Origin: an uncultured Collinsella sp.
Lineage (GTDB): Bacteria; Actinomycetota; Coriobacteriia; Coriobacteriales; Coriobacteriaceae
Assembly (NCBI GenBank): GCA_958370325.1
Contig: CATXJW010000010.1
Coordinates: 1 to 58,442 of the forward strand
Length of the DNA: 58,442 bases
Direction: 5' to 3'
Shown piece by piece: positions 32,604-42,631 of this stretch. The first letter of the stretch is position 1, and every line of letters begins with the position of its first letter. A model generated the notes under the pieces. That model was not told the DNA's origin. It searched no databases and saw nothing but the letters and a program-made list of their open reading frames with translations. The position numbers were made by a program, and so were the translations under genes.

Positions 32604-33821
32604 TCAACGGTCATCGTCCTTCAGCAAGCGCCACAGCGTTGTTCGGCTTATGCCCAGCACCTCCGCCGCACGGGTTCGGTTGCCATGGAGATGGTCTACA
32701 ACCAGATGCGCGATATCTCGCTCGGTATCGGCCAGCGGTCGCAGGATATACAGGTCGCTGTCGAGCGTCGGGGCGCCAAAGGTTGCGGTTTTAATCACGT
32801 CCTCTTGGGCGAGCACTTCCTCCGCCACAGCGCGGTCCACCGTGCCCGGCCCCACCAATATATACAGTCGTTCCGAGACCTCGCGGAGCTGCAGATAATT
32901 GCGCGGCCAGCGGTAAGCATCGAGCGCCTTCGTCGCCGCGGCAGACAGCGTGGGCGCTGCCGTCCCAAATGCATCGGCGAGATATTCCAAATAGCGCGCA
33001 ACCTTCGTCGACGCGGCTCCCTGCTCGACGATTGCCGGCGCCACGCTCACCGCGCAGGCGAAGCGCTCGGTCACAAAGGCGGCTTGATCACTTTCGCTGC
33101 CACCCGGCATGTCATTCGCCGTCAGCACCACATGGCAGCGCGTCGCCAACGCGGTGTCGGCCATCGTGGAAACGAGCTCGCGGAGGCGCTGGGGGCCAAC
33201 CGCATTCCAGCCCTCAATGCAAAGTGTCAGCCCCGTTTGGAACAACGGCGATTCGGCGCTTTTGAGCAGATGGCGCCAACCGCGATCGGTAAGCTCATCG
33301 AGCGCGACGGAAACAAAGGGTTGATCGACAAAAGGACCGTCCAGATAGAGGCGCTTGGCGATCTCGACCTGACCCGCTCCCAGCTCGCCCTCGAGCATAA
33401 GGGGCACGCCGCGCGCGTAGCTCTCGGCAACCGGTGCAGCCACCGCAGCGGCACCCTCAACGATGCCGTACGCACTCGATTCGTAGCGGGCCTCAACTTC
33501 GTCGGCGTTGAGCCACTCGATGCCCGCATGCGCCGCGGCGCCGCGCACCTCGCGGACCACGACAACCCAAAGGCCCCCGCCCTCTTTGTCGGTGGGGCGA
33601 ACGGTCAGGCTCAGGCGCGTACCCGCACGCCCCATAACCAGACGCGCGCCGTCTCCTATACGGTCGAGGCGCTCGGCAACAAAAGCCGCCACATCCCGCT
33701 CAAGCGCCGCGTCACTCATGGTCGAGATCGCGACGTCCCCACGCGCATCGATTGCCAATGCCGAGGCCCCGGCAGCAGCTAGGGCATCGGTCAAGATGTT
33801 CAGCTTGGCATCGCTATCCAT
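32604..33821 (-). CDS. Sigma-54-type regulator with degenerate AAA+ domain and Fis-type HTH
   Basis: 405 residues from ATG 33821 after AGGGG; the longer frame is unsupported. Residues 1-110 look like a sensory domain. Residues 135-330 align in order with the sigma-54 activator AAA+ core, but Walker A is EGELGAGQVEIAK (Gln for the essential Lys), the GAFTGA loop that touches sigma-54 is not visible, and the Walker B region reads LTLCIEGWNA. Residues 370-405 are a Fis-type helix-turn-helix (HGNRTRAAEVLGISRTTLWRLL). It probably binds DNA without ATP-driven sigma-54 remodelling. It is downstream of, and co-oriented with, the YeiH transporter gene. Confidence 0.8.
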   Translation of the reverse strand: MDSDAKLNILTDALAAAGASALAIDARGDVAISTMSDAALERDVAAFVAERLDRIGDGARLVMGRAGTRLSLTVRPTDKEGGGLWVVVVREVRGAAAHAGIEWLNADEVEARYESSAYGIVEGAAAVAAPVAESYARGVPLMLEGELGAGQVEIAKRLYLDGPFVDQPFVSVALDELTDRGWRHLLKSAESPLFQTGLTLCIEGWNAVGPQRLRELVSTMADTALATRCHVVLTANDMPGGSESDQAAFVTERFACAVSVAPAIVEQGAASTKVARYLEYLADAFGTAAPTLSAAATKALDAYRWPRNYLQLREVSERLYILVGPGTVDRAVAEEVLAQEDVIKTATFGAPTLDSDLYILRPLADTERDIAHLVVDHLHGNRTRAAEVLGISRTTLWRLLKDDDR

Positions 33822-33946
33822 GATTTGCCCCTGTCCGCAGCGACGTGCAACCGCCGACGGTCGCACGACCAAGTGTTTCAAAATTGAACGATATTGCTCA
33901 CCAAACACTATAGGGCAGAAAGCGCCGTCCTGCGAGTATAGGTGTT

Positions 33947-34035
33947 GCCCCGCATCGCCATCCTGGCGGGGCGATAAGAGCTCTTCGGGACTTATAAACC
34001 TGCGGACAAGCCATACCCGCAAGAGCTCCTATCGC
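33947..34035. repeat. Two adjacent hairpins between yeiH and the regulator
   Basis: GCCCCGC/GCGGGGC at 33947-33972, then GCGATAAGAGCTCTT (33971-33985) pairing with AAGAGCTCCTATCGC (34021-34035) with one mismatch. Inside the second, GCGG and CCGC form a further short stem. No T-tract follows on the minus strand, so a plain terminator is not clear. Confidence 0.55.
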
Positions 34036-34087
34036 TCCACCGCAGGCATGCGCTCACCAGCACGCAGCACGCAAATAAGCTACTTCT

Positions 34088-35122
34088 CTACCAGATTCCC
34101 AGCACGTGCTGCATTCCCAAACTCATGCACGCAATGCCAATCCAGCAGCAAAAGCCCAGCGCGATGGGCTTGCCGCCCTTTTTGACCAGCTCGACGATAT
34201 CGGTATTAAAGCCAATAGCCGCCATGGCCATCACGATAAAAAACTTCGACAGCTCCTTGATGGGCGCCGTAACGGACGCGGGAAGCTGAAGCACCGTGGT
34301 GATTACGCTCGCCAGCACAAAGAACAGCACAAACATGGGAAACGCGCGTTTCAACGAGAACGTGCTTTTGGCGTCGCCCCCGGCCTTGCGCGCCAGATGC
34401 ATCTGCCAGCACGCAAGGACCAACGTGATGGGGATAATGACCAACGTCCTGGTGAGCTTGACCACCGTGGCGCTCTCGAGCACGTTGGCGCCGGGATGCA
34501 TGCTGTCCCAAGCGCTCGCCGCAGCCGTTACAGACGAGGTGTCGTTGATGGCGGTGCCGGCAAACAGTCCAAAGCCCTCGTTGGTCAGGCCGAGCATGCC
34601 ACCGAGCGTCGGAAACACGAGCGCCGCGATAACGTTAAACAGGAAGATAACCGAAATGGCCTGGGCAATCTCGCGATCGTCGGCATCGATGACGGGTGCG
34701 GTCGCGGCGATGGCCGAACCGCCGCAAATCGACGAACCCACACCCACAAGCGTCGCAATCTTACCCGGCACGTTCATAACGCGGCAGAGCACGAAGGCGA
34801 TGACAAGAGAGGTCGAGATCGTCGCCACGATAATCGGCAGCGACTGGGCGCCCTTGGACAGAATCTGGGAGAGGTTCATGCCAAAGCCAAGCAGGATAAC
34901 CGCGTACTGCAAGACTTTTTTAGACGTATAGGTGACACCGGCGGCGAGCTGTTCGCGATGATTCTTGGGAAAAACAAGCGCCAGGACCATGCCAAAGAGG
35001 ATGGCAAATACCGGCCCGCCGACCACCTCAATCTGTTTGCCGAGCAACGTCGCGGGAATGGCGATGATCAGGCAGAACAAGACGCCTTTCCAGCGCTCGC
35101 GTACGATATTTGCCAGTTGCAT
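34088..35122 (-). CDS. yeiH: YeiH/UPF0324-family transporter
   Basis: 344 residues, about ten membrane segments, with the family features VVGGPVFAILFGMVLALV, VLLGFGMNLSQIL and VGVGSSICGGSAIAA. A strong AAGAAGGAA site precedes ATG 35122. The family is described as putative sulfate or sulfonate-linked exporter; solid substrate evidence is limited, so I leave the substrate open. The gene is divergent from a GntR regulator (35316) and followed by the degenerate sigma-54-type regulator, either of which could control it. Confidence 0.88.
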   Translation of the reverse strand: MQLANIVRERWKGVLFCLIIAIPATLLGKQIEVVGGPVFAILFGMVLALVFPKNHREQLAAGVTYTSKKVLQYAVILLGFGMNLSQILSKGAQSLPIIVATISTSLVIAFVLCRVMNVPGKIATLVGVGSSICGGSAIAATAPVIDADDREIAQAISVIFLFNVIAALVFPTLGGMLGLTNEGFGLFAGTAINDTSSVTAAASAWDSMHPGANVLESATVVKLTRTLVIIPITLVLACWQMHLARKAGGDAKSTFSLKRAFPMFVLFFVLASVITTVLQLPASVTAPIKELSKFFIVMAMAAIGFNTDIVELVKKGGKPIALGFCCWIGIACMSLGMQHVLGIW

Positions 35123-35315
35123 ATGGGATTCCTTCTTTCTCTTTCACGTTTGCGACGGCTTATGATACGGCAACATTGGGCATAGCCTTGCGCAAATACA
35201 GACTAAGATGCCGCAATAGTTCTCGGGCGACAGCCGAATTACCCTCCGCGGAGAGCTGATTCGCGGCATAATTAACAACTGACATATGAGTTTGATAGAA
35301 CAGTTGCGAGGCGCT

Positions 35316-36017
35316 ATGGAAGAATCGATGCACGTCGGCGAGCAGGAAACGAGTCTACAGGACCAGTCCTACCACACCATTCGACGCAAAATCGTCTACC
35401 TGGACTATAAGCCGGGCGAAAAGCTGGGCGTCAAGCAACTTTGCGACGACCTGGATATGGGGCGCACCCCTGTGCGCGAGGCACTGGTGCGTCTGGCGCA
35501 AGAGGGCCTGGTGCGCACCGTGCCCCAGAGTGGCACCTACGTCTCACCCATCAACCTCACCCTTGCCGAGAGTGCCTGTTACATCCGCGAGCATCTGGAA
35601 AAGCAGGTGATTGTGGAGTGCTGTGCGCGCGCCACGTCGGCCGGCATCGAGCAGCTCGACCGCGCCATCGTGCTGCAGGAAAAGGCCATGGCCGAAGAGG
35701 ATCGCATCGGCTTCTTTTTGAGCGACAACCTCATGCATCACATGATTTTTAGCATCGCATGCCGCAGCACTGTGTGGTCGTGGCTCGAGGAGACCAATGC
35801 CGACCTGGAGCGCTTCCGCTGGCTGCGCGCCGCCACGCAGGTTCTCGACAATCAGGACATCGTGAACGAGCACAAGCAGATTCGCCGCGCCATCGCCGGT
35901 CGCGACCCCATCGAAGCGAGCTTTTTAGTCAGCAAGCACCTGCATATGATGTTCCGCAACCAAACCGAGGTTCTGGATCAGTTCCCCGAGTACTTCGAGA
36001 CCAGCAAGCTCCGCTAA
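35316..36017 (+). CDS. GntR-family regulator (FCD/FadR subgroup)
   Basis: About 233 residues. The winged helix is QDQSYHTIRRKIVYLDYKPGEKLGVKQLCDDLDMGRTPVREALVRLAQEGLVRTVPQSG, followed by an all-helical FCD domain whose metal/ligand site may include the DNLMHHMIF and KHLHMMF segments. Such proteins bind organic acids or amino acids and repress or activate catabolic genes. ATG 35316 has GCGAGG four bases away; an ATG at 35286 lacks a site. It lies divergent from the YeiH gene, the likeliest target. Confidence 0.9.
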   Translation: MEESMHVGEQETSLQDQSYHTIRRKIVYLDYKPGEKLGVKQLCDDLDMGRTPVREALVRLAQEGLVRTVPQSGTYVSPINLTLAESACYIREHLEKQVIVECCARATSAGIEQLDRAIVLQEKAMAEEDRIGFFLSDNLMHHMIFSIACRSTVWSWLEETNADLERFRWLRAATQVLDNQDIVNEHKQIRRAIAGRDPIEASFLVSKHLHMMFRNQTEVLDQFPEYFETSKLR

Positions 36018-36024
36018 CCTGCCA

Positions 36025-36063
36025 AAACCACCACAAAGGGGACAGTCACCTTTGTGGTGGTTT
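36025..36063 (+). terminator. Hairpin after gntR (family E copy 1)
   Basis: AAACCACCACAAAGG pairs with CCTTTGTGGTGGTTT around GGACAGTCA. The GGGGACAG-CACCTTTGTGG block recurs at 38148. No long T-tract, but the position fits a terminator for the GntR gene. Confidence 0.7.
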
Positions 36064-36071
36064 CTCCGTAC

Positions 36072-36112
36072 AAAAAGGCCCGGCTCCGTCTGATGACGCG
36101 GAGCCGGGCCTT
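36072..36112 (-). terminator. Terminator of glmS
   Basis: AAGGCCCGGCTCCG pairs with CGGAGCCGGGCCTT around an 11-nt loop, followed on the minus strand by TTTTTG. Confidence 0.9.
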
Positions 36113-36135
36113 GGTCGTTAGAACGGCGGAACCAA

Positions 36136-37983
<1,848 letters not shown>

Positions 37984-38084
37984 AGGATAAATCCCTTCGT
38001 TCGCGTGACTGCAAAACGTCCACGCACAGGGGGCGCTGAGACGTATAACGTTCGAGTATTGTACTCACGTAAACGCAATCTGAT

Positions 38085-38118
38085 ATACCAGAAGTGGTAT
38101 CTCAACTTAGATACCACT
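38085..38118 (-). promoter_or_regulatory. Overlapping TGGTAT/ATACCA palindromes upstream of glmS
   Basis: ATACCA-GAAG-TGGTAT at 38085-38100 overlaps AGTGGTATCT-CAACTT-AGATACCACT at 38093-38118. TGGT-AT-ACCA cores are the known style of HutC/NagR-type GntR regulators of amino-sugar genes, so control of glmS by such a protein is inferred. About 100 bp before the glmS start. Confidence 0.5.
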
Positions 38119-38147
38119 CGATGCACACATGCCCAAACACCGCGATG

Positions 38148-38220
38148 GGGACAGGCACCTTTGTGGTGGTTTGGGCTCCAGCGTTTGCCCAGATAAAACC
38201 TACCACAATAAACCTGTCCC
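38148..38220. repeat. Palindromic element (family E copy 2)
   Basis: GGGACAGG (38148) pairs with CCTGTCCC (38213). Inside, GTGGTGGTTT pairs imperfectly with AAAACCTACCAC and GGC with GCC. The first 25 bases match the loop and right arm of the hairpin at 36025-36063 except for one base. Confidence 0.65.
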
Positions 38221-38299
38221 TAATTGGCAGGTTTTGACACCCTAGGGGCGGGCGATGCTACAATCTGGCTTGTACTTGAAACGCATCAAAGGGGCCGCT

Positions 38300-39412
38300 A
38301 TGGCAAAGGTAAAAATCAGCGATGTCGCGCGCGAGGCGGGAGTCTCGCTGGGCACGGTTTCCAACGCGCTCAACCATCCCGAAAAGCTGCGCCCCGAGAC
38401 CCTCAAGCTCATCAACGAGACCATCAATCGCCTGGGCTACCTGCCCAACCAAAGCGCTCGTCAATTGGCAGGCGGCACCACGAAGTCCTTTGGCCTCGTC
38501 CTCCCCCGCCTCGACCACGGCTTTTCGCTCCAAATTGCCAGCGGTGCCCACAACGAGGCACGCAAGCACGGCTATGACCTGCTCATCGCCAATGCCGATA
38601 ACGACGACATTCTCGAGGATCATTACCTGCGCTATTTTATGGGCACGCAGATGTCCGGCGTCATGGTTCAGCCCATGGCGTCCCCCGACTGGCACCCCGC
38701 CATGGCCAAGATGCCCGTGCCGATCGTCCATCTGGACATCCACTGTTCCGAGCCCGGTTATTACGTGGCCGCCGACAACGAGGCACAGGGGCGCATTATC
38801 GCCGAGCTCGCCATCGCCCGCGGCGCGCACCATATCACCGTTGTGGGCAGAGCGGCATTCATGCAGCTTACCCTGCGCGTACTTGGCATTCACAAGGCAC
38901 TCGCCCTGCATCCCGATATCAAGATCGAAGTCATCGACGCCGGCGAATGGAATACCGCTGCCGACGGCTACGGCATCGGTGCCCAGATTGCCGAGCGCTC
39001 CGCGGACGAGCGCCCCGACTTCGTGGTCGGCCTCACCGACGTACTGGCCTCGGGCGTCATCTCGGCGCTGGTCGATAAAGGCATCTCAGTCCCCGAGCAG
39101 GTCCGCGTGGCCGGCTGCGACGGCAATCCACTTGCCTGGAGCGGGTCGGTCCCCCTTACCACCGTGGCGCCGCCGGGCTACGAAATTGGCCGCAAGGGTG
39201 TTCAATTGCTCATGGAGCAAATCGAGAACAAGGCGCCGGCAAAGACCAAGCACGTCCGCATCGGCTCTGCAGCGCGCACCGTCACCGCGGTCACAGCCAT
39301 CGAGGACATCAACCGCCAAGAACTCGTGCGGCCGTTCCTGCTGGAACGCGCCAGCACCCAGGCAAGCAACCACGCCGAAGCCACCGCCATCAACCTGGGC
39401 GCGTATCTATAG
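38300..39412 (+). CDS. LacI-family transcriptional regulator
   Basis: 370 residues from ATG 38300, five bases after AAAGGGG. The N-terminal helix-turn-helix and hinge read KISDVAREAGVSLGTVSNALNHPEKLRPETLKLINETINRLGYLPNQSARQLAGG. A periplasmic-binding-protein fold follows, with AGCDGNPLAWSGSVPLTTVAPPGYEIGRKG near the end. A longer-than-usual tail of about 35 residues (ERASTQASNHAEA) extends the C-terminus. It likely senses a sugar, but no sugar-uptake operon is beside it; the divergent neighbour is glmS. Its own terminator follows. Confidence 0.93.
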   Translation: MAKVKISDVAREAGVSLGTVSNALNHPEKLRPETLKLINETINRLGYLPNQSARQLAGGTTKSFGLVLPRLDHGFSLQIASGAHNEARKHGYDLLIANADNDDILEDHYLRYFMGTQMSGVMVQPMASPDWHPAMAKMPVPIVHLDIHCSEPGYYVAADNEAQGRIIAELAIARGAHHITVVGRAAFMQLTLRVLGIHKALALHPDIKIEVIDAGEWNTAADGYGIGAQIAERSADERPDFVVGLTDVLASGVISALVDKGISVPEQVRVAGCDGNPLAWSGSVPLTTVAPPGYEIGRKGVQLLMEQIENKAPAKTKHVRIGSAARTVTAVTAIEDINRQELVRPFLLERASTQASNHAEATAINLGAYL

Positions 39413-39439
39413 CACGCGCGCAAGTATGCCAAGTCGCCG

Positions 39440-39486
39440 CTTAAGCAAAAGGGGCCCGACCATTGCCGGGCCCCTTTTGCTTAAGC
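39440..39486. terminator. Bidirectional terminator between the LacI and HAD genes
   Basis: AAGCAAAAGGGGCCCG pairs with CGGGCCCCTTTTGCTT around a short loop. A/T-rich outer stem on both sides fits convergent termination. Confidence 0.9.
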
Positions 39487-39525
39487 GCAAACGTGGGTAA
39501 TTGCTCGTTTCAACACCGCAATTGT

Positions 39526-40176
39526 CTAGAGCACGGCCTTGACCGCCGCCGTCAGATCGAATAGCGTATCGAGCACGGCCTCGCAGCCGTCCACCACGTC
39601 CTGCGGCAGCGGCACGATATCGGGGACAGCAAAGACGTGGCAGTCAGCCGTAATGCCCGAGACGCAGCCGTTGCGCGAATCCTCGACCACGGCACATTCC
39701 TCGGGAGCAAAGCCCGCGCGCTCGCAGGCAAGCAGATACATCTCGGGGTCGGGCTTGCCGTGCACGACGTCCTCGCCGCAGGTCACCGTTTCAAACTTGT
39801 CAAAGAGGCCGACCATCTTAAGGTTGCGTTCTGCCGTGACATGGCGCGATGACGTCGCAAGGCCCACGTGATAGCCCGCAGCCAGCAGCTCGTCTATGCA
39901 CTCGGCGGCGCCGGCCTTAAGCTCCAGGTCGGTCTTGACCATCTCGTCGCGAATCTCCTTGTGGCGATGATAGAGCGCCTCGGCGGTTTCTCTGCTGCCG
40001 TAATGCGCCTCAAGGATGTCCATGACATCGGGCAGTGTGCGACCGATAAATTGATGAATCAGCGTGTCATCAATCGCGACACCCAGCTCAGCAGCGGGCG
40101 CTTTCCATGCCTTGATGCCCAAACGCTCGGTATCGACCAGCGTTCCGTCCATGTCAAAAATAACAGCCTTGATCAT
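39526..40176 (-). CDS. HAD-superfamily hydrolase, beta-phosphoglucomutase-like
   Basis: 216 residues from ATG 40176 after GGGGA; the longer frame lacks signals. Motif I is KAVIFDMDGTLVDTE (nucleophile and acid Asp), motif II is LATSSRHVTAERN, motif III is HGKPDPEMYLLAC and motif IV is AVVEDSRNG. The cap is the helical type of subfamily IA. It probably removes phosphate from a small sugar phosphate or similar metabolite. It is divergent from larE. A second, truncated copy of its middle lies at 41281-41475. Confidence 0.9.
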   Translation of the reverse strand: MIKAVIFDMDGTLVDTERLGIKAWKAPAAELGVAIDDTLIHQFIGRTLPDVMDILEAHYGSRETAEALYHRHKEIRDEMVKTDLELKAGAAECIDELLAAGYHVGLATSSRHVTAERNLKMVGLFDKFETVTCGEDVVHGKPDPEMYLLACERAGFAPEECAVVEDSRNGCVSGITADCHVFAVPDIVPLPQDVVDGCEAVLDTLFDLTAAVKAVL

Positions 40177-40236
40177 ATCGGTCCCCCATCGACTCTCGCT
40201 ATCGCATTGCCGCAACTCTACCGCATTTGGCAACTT

Positions 40237-40253
40237 GTATATAACGTATATAC
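40237..40253. promoter_or_regulatory. 17-bp perfect palindrome between the HAD and larE genes
   Basis: GTATATA-ACG-TATATAC. It is positioned 61 bp from the HAD start and 97 bp from the larE start, in the divergent promoter region. GTATATAC-like sites are typical for YtrA-type GntR repressors; the cognate protein is not known here. Confidence 0.5.
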
Positions 40254-40287
40254 CATATTGCACTTTCGTTACATAGATAGAAGTCTT

Positions 40288-40315
40288 ATGACAAGCAGTC
40301 CAGTAGGATTATAGT
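40288..40315 (+). promoter_or_regulatory. Candidate larE promoter
   Basis: ATGACA (-35-like, 40288-40293) and TATAGT (-10-like, 40310-40315) with 16-bp spacing; start codon 35 bp downstream. Confidence 0.4.
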
Positions 40316-40349
40316 TTTCGACCGAGTACATATTGGTAAGGATTAATTC

Positions 40350-41228
40350 ATGTTTTCAGACACTACCGCACCCGCAGAGGAGCTTCAAGACAAGCTATCG
40401 GCGCTCGAACAGCTGCTTTTGGCATACGGGCGCGTGGCTATCGGGTTTTCCGGCGGCGTTGACAGCAGCTTTTTGGCCGCCGTATGCGCCCGCATCATGC
40501 CTACCAATACCCTCCTCGTCCATCTCACCACGCCGCTCATCGGCACACCCGAGCAGGCTTCGTTTGAACGGTCCGTTGACGGGCAAACCAATGAGGGACC
40601 GCATTTTAAGCTCCCCGTGCTCAATCTTTCGGTCGATCAGCTGCAGCTCCCCCAGGTAGCCTGCAACGATGCCGACCGCTGCTACCACTGCAAGCGCGCC
40701 GGCTTTACCGCCATCGTCAACCACGCCAAGTCGCTCGGCTTTCCCACCGTCATCGATGGCAGCAATGCAGGCGATCGCGGTGACTACCGCCCCGGCATGC
40801 GTGCGGCAGAAGAGCTCGGCGTGCGCTCGCCGCTTATGGAGGTCGGCTTTACCAAGGACGAGGAGCGCGAGCTGCTGCGTGCATGGGGCTACCCCGTCTG
40901 GAACCTGCCGGCAGGCGCCTGCTTGGCCACGCGCATCCCCACGGGCGAGGAGCTTACGCGCGAGAAGGTTGATTTAATCCGCGCCTGCGAGGATTACCTG
41001 CACGATCTTGACCTGGCACAGGTCCGCACACGCCTCGTCGGCGGCTGCATGCATATCGAGGCCGCGCCGGCAGATGTCGCAAAGATTGCTGCCCTCGGCG
41101 GTACCGCGGTCAACGATGAGGGAAAGGCCCCGCTGCCTGCCGCTATCGAGTCCGCGCTACGCGAGTTGGGCTGCGGCCACATCTCCCCCGAAGTCACCCC
41201 CTACATCCACGGCAACATGAACTTGTAG
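40350..41228 (+). CDS. larE: LarE-like ATP-dependent sacrificial sulfur transferase
   Basis: 292 residues with an AAGGA site. The PP-loop GFSGGVDSSFLAAV activates the substrate with ATP; ADRCYHCKRAGF, DGSNAGDRGDYRPGMRAAEE and LPAGACLATRIPTGE are the conserved LarE blocks, with Cys191 in ACLATR as the candidate sacrificial sulfur donor. In lactobacilli LarE makes the pincer nickel nucleotide of lactate racemase together with LarB and LarC. Neither larA, larB nor larC is in this window, so here it may serve an enzyme encoded elsewhere or an unrelated sulfur transfer. Confidence 0.93.
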   Translation: MFSDTTAPAEELQDKLSALEQLLLAYGRVAIGFSGGVDSSFLAAVCARIMPTNTLLVHLTTPLIGTPEQASFERSVDGQTNEGPHFKLPVLNLSVDQLQLPQVACNDADRCYHCKRAGFTAIVNHAKSLGFPTVIDGSNAGDRGDYRPGMRAAEELGVRSPLMEVGFTKDEERELLRAWGYPVWNLPAGACLATRIPTGEELTREKVDLIRACEDYLHDLDLAQVRTRLVGGCMHIEAAPADVAKIAALGGTAVNDEGKAPLPAAIESALRELGCGHISPEVTPYIHGNMNL

Positions 41229-41256
41229 GTTACGCCGTTTTACAAACGGCGTAACC
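41228..41256. repeat. Palindrome after larE (family D-like)
   Basis: GGTTACGCCGTTT-TAC-AAACGGCGTAACC, overlapping the larE stop codon region. Same build as the CCGCCGTTC palindromes but a different stem sequence. May act as terminator. Confidence 0.65.
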
Positions 41257-41280
41257 GCTCGGCGCTGCGCAGGTTCCGGG

Positions 41281-41475
41281 CACGGCACATTCCTCGGGAG
41301 CAAAGCCCGCGCGCTCGCAGGCGAGCAGGTAGATCTCGGGATCGGGCTTGCCGTGCACGGTATTCTCGCCGAAGATCACCGTTTCAAACTTGTCAAACAG
41401 GCCGACCGTCTTAAGGTTGCGCTCGGCTGCAACGCGGCGCGACGATGTCGCAAGGCCCACGTGATACCCTGCGGC
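41281..41475 (-). pseudogene. Internal fragment of the HAD hydrolase gene
   Basis: 195 bp colinear, without gaps, with 39688-39882 of the HAD gene and largely identical. It encodes AGYHVGLATSSRRVAAERN through HGKPDPEIYLLACERAGFAPEECAV, i.e. motifs II and III, but lacks the nucleophile motif DMDGT and the cap. No start codon, ribosome site or C-terminus belongs to it. It is an inert partial duplication, located between the larE-end palindrome and the nuclease gene. Confidence 0.85.
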
Positions 41476-41523
41476 GTCTCCTGCTAGACTGGTAGATTCC
41501 CAACCGTCCATCCAGGAGTCTCC

Positions 41524-42501
41524 ATGTCGCGCAAATCAGCCTACAAACAAGCACTTTCCATCGGCACCGCCGTGGTGCTGGGGTTTGCGCTGTTCACAGG
41601 GTCGCTCGACGGAGCTCCCAGGCTGCTCTCGCCGCAAAGCGATGAGCAGGCGGCGGCTCTGGCCGAGAAGCAAAGCGAGAGCCCCAACCGCACCGACGAC
41701 GAAGCGGACTTGGTCGCCCGGCTCGAATCGGGAACAGCGAGCTCCACGGACTCCGAAGATGATCAGGACTCCGGCGATGGCTCTGAATCCGCCACGACCG
41801 ACACCGCTGACGATGTCTCTTCGAACGTCACCCCCATCGACGAGGTCGAAAACCCCGATCTTAACCGCGCCCGCGGCGTATATCTCAGCAGCATTCCCGA
41901 CTACGCCGGCAACCCCTACGTTGCCCTTCGCGCCGACAGCACGCACCCGCTCGGCACGCCGTCGTTCACGCTCGATGAATACGAGCGCGCTACCGAAGAG
42001 GGCTGCTTTAAGAAGTTCTCCAAGCTCGACAGCTTAGGCCGCACCCGCAAAGCGCTCGCCTGCGTGGGTCCCGAGTCGCTCGGTCAAGGCAAGCGCGGGG
42101 ATATCTCGCGTATCCACCCCGCCGGATGGCACCAGCAGCGCTACGACTTTATTCCGGGTCAAAGCCTCTACAACCGCTGCCACCTTATCGCCTGGTCGCT
42201 CTGCGGCGAAAACGCCAACCGCAAGAATCTCCTCACCGGCACACGCTATCTCAACGAAACGGGCATGCTGCCGTTTGAAGAGCAGATCCTCGACTACATC
42301 CACGACACAGGCAACCATGTGCTCTACCGCGTCACGCCCATGTACAACGAAGAGGAACTCGTCTGTCGTGGCGTGCGACTTGAGGCGCAATCGGTCGAGG
42401 ACCACGGCAAGACCCTGTGCTTCCACGTGTACTGCTACAACCTGCAGCCGCATGTGCAGATCGACTACGCCACCGGCCGCAACCAGGCATCCGGAGACTA
42501 G
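41524..42501 (+). CDS. Secreted DNA/RNA non-specific endonuclease
   Basis: 325 residues with CAGGAG before the ATG. An N-terminal membrane segment (AYKQALSIGTAVVLGFALFTGSL) acts as signal peptide or anchor. Residues 40-120 are Ser/Asp/Glu-rich and unstructured. The catalytic domain (about 180-325) has NRCHLIAWSLCGENANRKNLLTGTRYLN, with His as general base and Asn residues for the metal, and GNHVLYRVTPMYNEEELVCRG, as in the EndA/streptodornase-like branch of the Endonuclease_NS family. It should degrade external nucleic acids for nutrients, DNA uptake or escape from traps. Confidence 0.92.
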   Translation: MSRKSAYKQALSIGTAVVLGFALFTGSLDGAPRLLSPQSDEQAAALAEKQSESPNRTDDEADLVARLESGTASSTDSEDDQDSGDGSESATTDTADDVSSNVTPIDEVENPDLNRARGVYLSSIPDYAGNPYVALRADSTHPLGTPSFTLDEYERATEEGCFKKFSKLDSLGRTRKALACVGPESLGQGKRGDISRIHPAGWHQQRYDFIPGQSLYNRCHLIAWSLCGENANRKNLLTGTRYLNETGMLPFEEQILDYIHDTGNHVLYRVTPMYNEEELVCRGVRLEAQSVEDHGKTLCFHVYCYNLQPHVQIDYATGRNQASGD

Positions 42502-42566
42502 CGCCGACCGCGCCGACCGTAACCCAAAAAAATGATCCGTTTTCCTCCGTCCCCAAGGGATCAAAT

Positions 42567-42596
42567 AAGGCCGCCCCGGTTACCCAGGGCGGCCTT
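42567..42596. terminator. Bidirectional terminator between the nuclease and EF-G-like genes
   Basis: AAGGCCGCCC pairs with GGGCGGCCTT around CGGTTACCCA; convergent genes on both sides. Confidence 0.85.
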
Positions 42597-42631
42597 TACG
42601 TCAGCACCTATATTGCAGGCAACGCCACGCG

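Noticed and set aside
37984..38250. glmS ribozyme in the leader
   Set aside because: I could not find the conserved core or pseudoknot blocks; only palindromes are visible.
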